This document shows positions 6,217 to 6,794 of a stretch of 6,794 nt of DNA, in pieces (positions within the stretch are counted from its first letter, which is position 1; each line of letters opens with the position of its first letter). The notes under the pieces are model-generated. The model searched no databases. It was not told the DNA's origin and saw only the letters and a program-made list of their open reading frames with translations. The position numbers and the translations under genes were made by a program. Where the stretch lies: positions 1 through 6,794 of the forward strand of contig CALEPU010000182.1 in assembly GCA_937913075.1 (NCBI GenBank). The letters are read 5' to 3'. The DNA is from an uncultured Clostridia bacterium (lineage in GTDB: Bacteria; Bacillota; Clostridia; Christensenellales; CAG-138).

Positions 6217-6326
6217 ATACCGCCCGCCAGACCACTGACAATCCTTTGTTGCGGTGCAAGCCTAACACCTTCCCCCTACTGTAGACGCTGATTAATTCAT
6301 CTTTTCGTCATGCAGCGGAGCCGGTT
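6217..6326. other. Intergenic spacer after the DUF2812 gene
   Basis: No gene, promoter or convincing terminator is visible directly after the DUF2812 stop codon. No stem followed by a T-run was found, so the PadR operon transcript may continue into the repeat array and end at 6716-6793. Confidence 0.5.
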
Positions 6327-6353
6327 TGACAACGGGGACGGTTACTGTTGTCA
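6327..6353 (+). repeat. REP-like copy A (forward, 27 nt)
   Basis: TGACAAC (6327-6333) and GTTGTCA (6347-6353) form a 7-bp stem around a 13-nt loop with GGGGACGGTTA. This is the longest perfect stem of the four copies. Confidence 0.75.
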
Positions 6354-6390
6354 GCCGTAAAGCAAAGTCGTGTTAAATCAACAAAGTAAC

Positions 6391-6415
6391 TGACAACGGA
6401 ACCGTCACCTTGTCA
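6391..6415 (-). repeat. REP-like copy B (reverse, 25 nt)
   Basis: TGACAA (6391-6396) and TTGTCA (6410-6415) form a 6-bp stem; the reverse strand of the 13-nt loop reads GGTGACGGTTCCG. It can also pair with copy A into a longer imperfect hairpin. Confidence 0.75.
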
Positions 6416-6444
6416 ACGAGATCAAGCTTGCCGAAAGCGCGACA

Positions 6445-6469
6445 TGACAGGGTGACGGTTCTTCTGTCA
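6445..6469 (+). repeat. REP-like copy C (forward, 25 nt)
   Basis: TGACAG (6445-6450) and CTGTCA (6464-6469) form a 6-bp stem around GGTGACGGTTCTT. The sixth stem pair is G-C where copies A and B have A-T, so both arms changed together. Confidence 0.75.
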
Positions 6470-6505
6470 ATTCAGTGCTGAGTTCACTTATCATTCTTTC
6501 CTTCT

Positions 6506-6532
6506 TGACAGAAATAACCGTCCCCGCAGTCA
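6506..6532 (-). repeat. REP-like copy D (reverse, 27 nt, imperfect stem)
   Basis: The reverse strand carries the same GGGGACGGTTA as copy A. The arms TGACAG (6506-6511) and CAGTCA (6527-6532) pair at five of six positions with one A-A mismatch, so this copy is slightly decayed. Confidence 0.7.
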
Positions 6533-6715
6533 TATCGCTGCTCCTCTCCGGATCGAAACCTCGCCGCAAAAACGTGCTTTACGGCCGGCTTTGTCATCAA
6601 GCCCGCGGGCTTCTTAAAACGCTCCCGTCCTACCGTAAGCTCGACAGGCCGAAAGCATTTTTCGGATCATTTACAGTCAAGCCGTATTAAATATATCTTT
6701 TGGTATCTATATAAA
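6533..6715. other. Unassigned region before the tandem terminators
   Basis: No convincing protein gene. The plus-strand frame at 6475-6690 (71 codons) starts inside the repeat array, has no ribosome binding site and resembles no known family. A 14-bp perfect palindrome, AAGCCCGCGGGCTT, lies at 6599-6612, and a CCGAAA/TTTCGG stem with a 5-nt loop at 6649-6665. A weak promoter-like pair, TTTACA (6670-6675) and TATATC (6692-6697) with a 16-nt spacer, precedes the terminators. The region could be a long 3' untranslated region or contain an unrecognised small RNA. Confidence 0.35.
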
Positions 6716-6762
6716 CCGCCGAAAAACCGTTGGGCTTCGCGTGGTCTCGGCGGGGATTTTTT
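6716..6762 (+). terminator. Rho-independent terminator 1
   Basis: CCGCCGA (6716-6722) pairs with TCGGCGG (6747-6753), with an inner ACC/GGT stem (6726-6728 with 6743-6745). Six T (6757-6762) follow after GGA. The T-run sets the direction as plus strand. Confidence 0.8.
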
Positions 6763-6763
6763 A

Positions 6764-6793
6764 GGAGCGGCATACAGCCGCTCCGACATTTTT
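6764..6793 (+). terminator. Rho-independent terminator 2, in tandem
   Basis: GGAGCGGC (6764-6771) pairs perfectly with GCCGCTCC (6777-6784) around a 5-nt loop. After GACA comes a run of five T (6789-6793). It begins 2 nt after the T-run of the first terminator. The minus strand has no U-tract after this hairpin, so it acts on plus-strand transcription. Confidence 0.7.
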
Positions 6794-6794
6794 A

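Larger units (their letters stand above)
6327..6532. repeat. REPIN-like array of four short palindromic repeats
   Basis: Four copies of a 25-27 nt element share the core GACGGTT and ends TGACA...TGTCA. In order they point forward (6327), reverse (6391), forward (6445), reverse (6506). They form two convergent pairs of 89 nt (6327-6415) and 88 nt (6445-6532) with 37- and 36-nt unrelated spacers. That is the design of REPINs, non-autonomous units mobilised by REP-associated tyrosine transposases. Outer copies are 27 nt and inner ones 25 nt, so the array is symmetric as a whole. No transposase gene lies in the window. The mobile-element reading is inference from structure; the repeats themselves are directly visible. 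Confidence 0.75.

Noticed and set aside
6326..6354. TTGACA at 6326 and 6505 as -35 boxes
   Set aside because: Both are part of the TGACA ends of the repeats, and no acceptable -10 lies 16-18 nt downstream.
6327..6532. CRISPR array
   Set aside because: The four repeats alternate in orientation, differ in length and sequence, and have no cas genes nearby; CRISPR repeats are direct and nearly identical.
6475..6690. Plus-strand frame of 71 codons in the 3' region
   Set aside because: It starts inside the repeat array, runs through copy D, and has no ribosome binding site; repeats of this kind often produce spurious small frames.

Overview
The window looks like chromosomal DNA of a strict or facultative anaerobe of the Clostridia, most likely an Oscillospiraceae/Ruminococcaceae-type gut Firmicute. 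The reasons are a clostridial-type single-chain pyruvate:ferredoxin oxidoreductase (PFOR), consensus sigma-A-like promoters with strong Shine-Dalgarno sites, and two regulator/membrane-protein pairs (DUF2975 with an XRE regulator, PadR with DUF2812) that are typical of Firmicutes. The genes are moderately GC-rich and the promoter regions AT-rich. The genus call is inference only.

Layout: positions 1-70 hold the 3' end of the PFOR transcript, with a hairpin cut by the window edge. PFOR (71-3577, minus strand) fills more than half of the window. A 401-bp divergent intergenic region (3578-3978) carries the PFOR leader and promoter on the minus strand, a cluster of palindromes near 3767-3820, and a perfect-consensus promoter on the plus strand flanked by a 14-bp inverted repeat. 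Next come a plus-strand operon (DUF2975 membrane protein 3979-4587, then a small XRE regulator 4595-4840), a GNRA-looped hairpin (4859-4878), and a second plus-strand operon (PadR regulator 4973-5296, overlapping by 4 nt a DUF2812 membrane protein 5293-6216). The PadR promoter contains two palindromic operators. The last 578 bp have no convincing gene. They hold four copies of a 25-27 nt palindromic repeat arranged as two REPIN-like pairs (6327-6532) and end in two tandem intrinsic terminators (6716-6793).

How the parts fit: PFOR is a central fermentation enzyme and is probably expressed alone and strongly. The two following operons each encode a small DNA-binding regulator plus a multi-pass membrane protein of unknown function. 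They share the half-site TATCGTTAA in their promoter regions, which suggests that the PadR protein, or a common regulator, controls both. The most unusual items are this shared operator half-site, the REPIN-like repeat array with a compensatory stem change, and a cysteine-rich insert just before the thiamine pyrophosphate site of PFOR.
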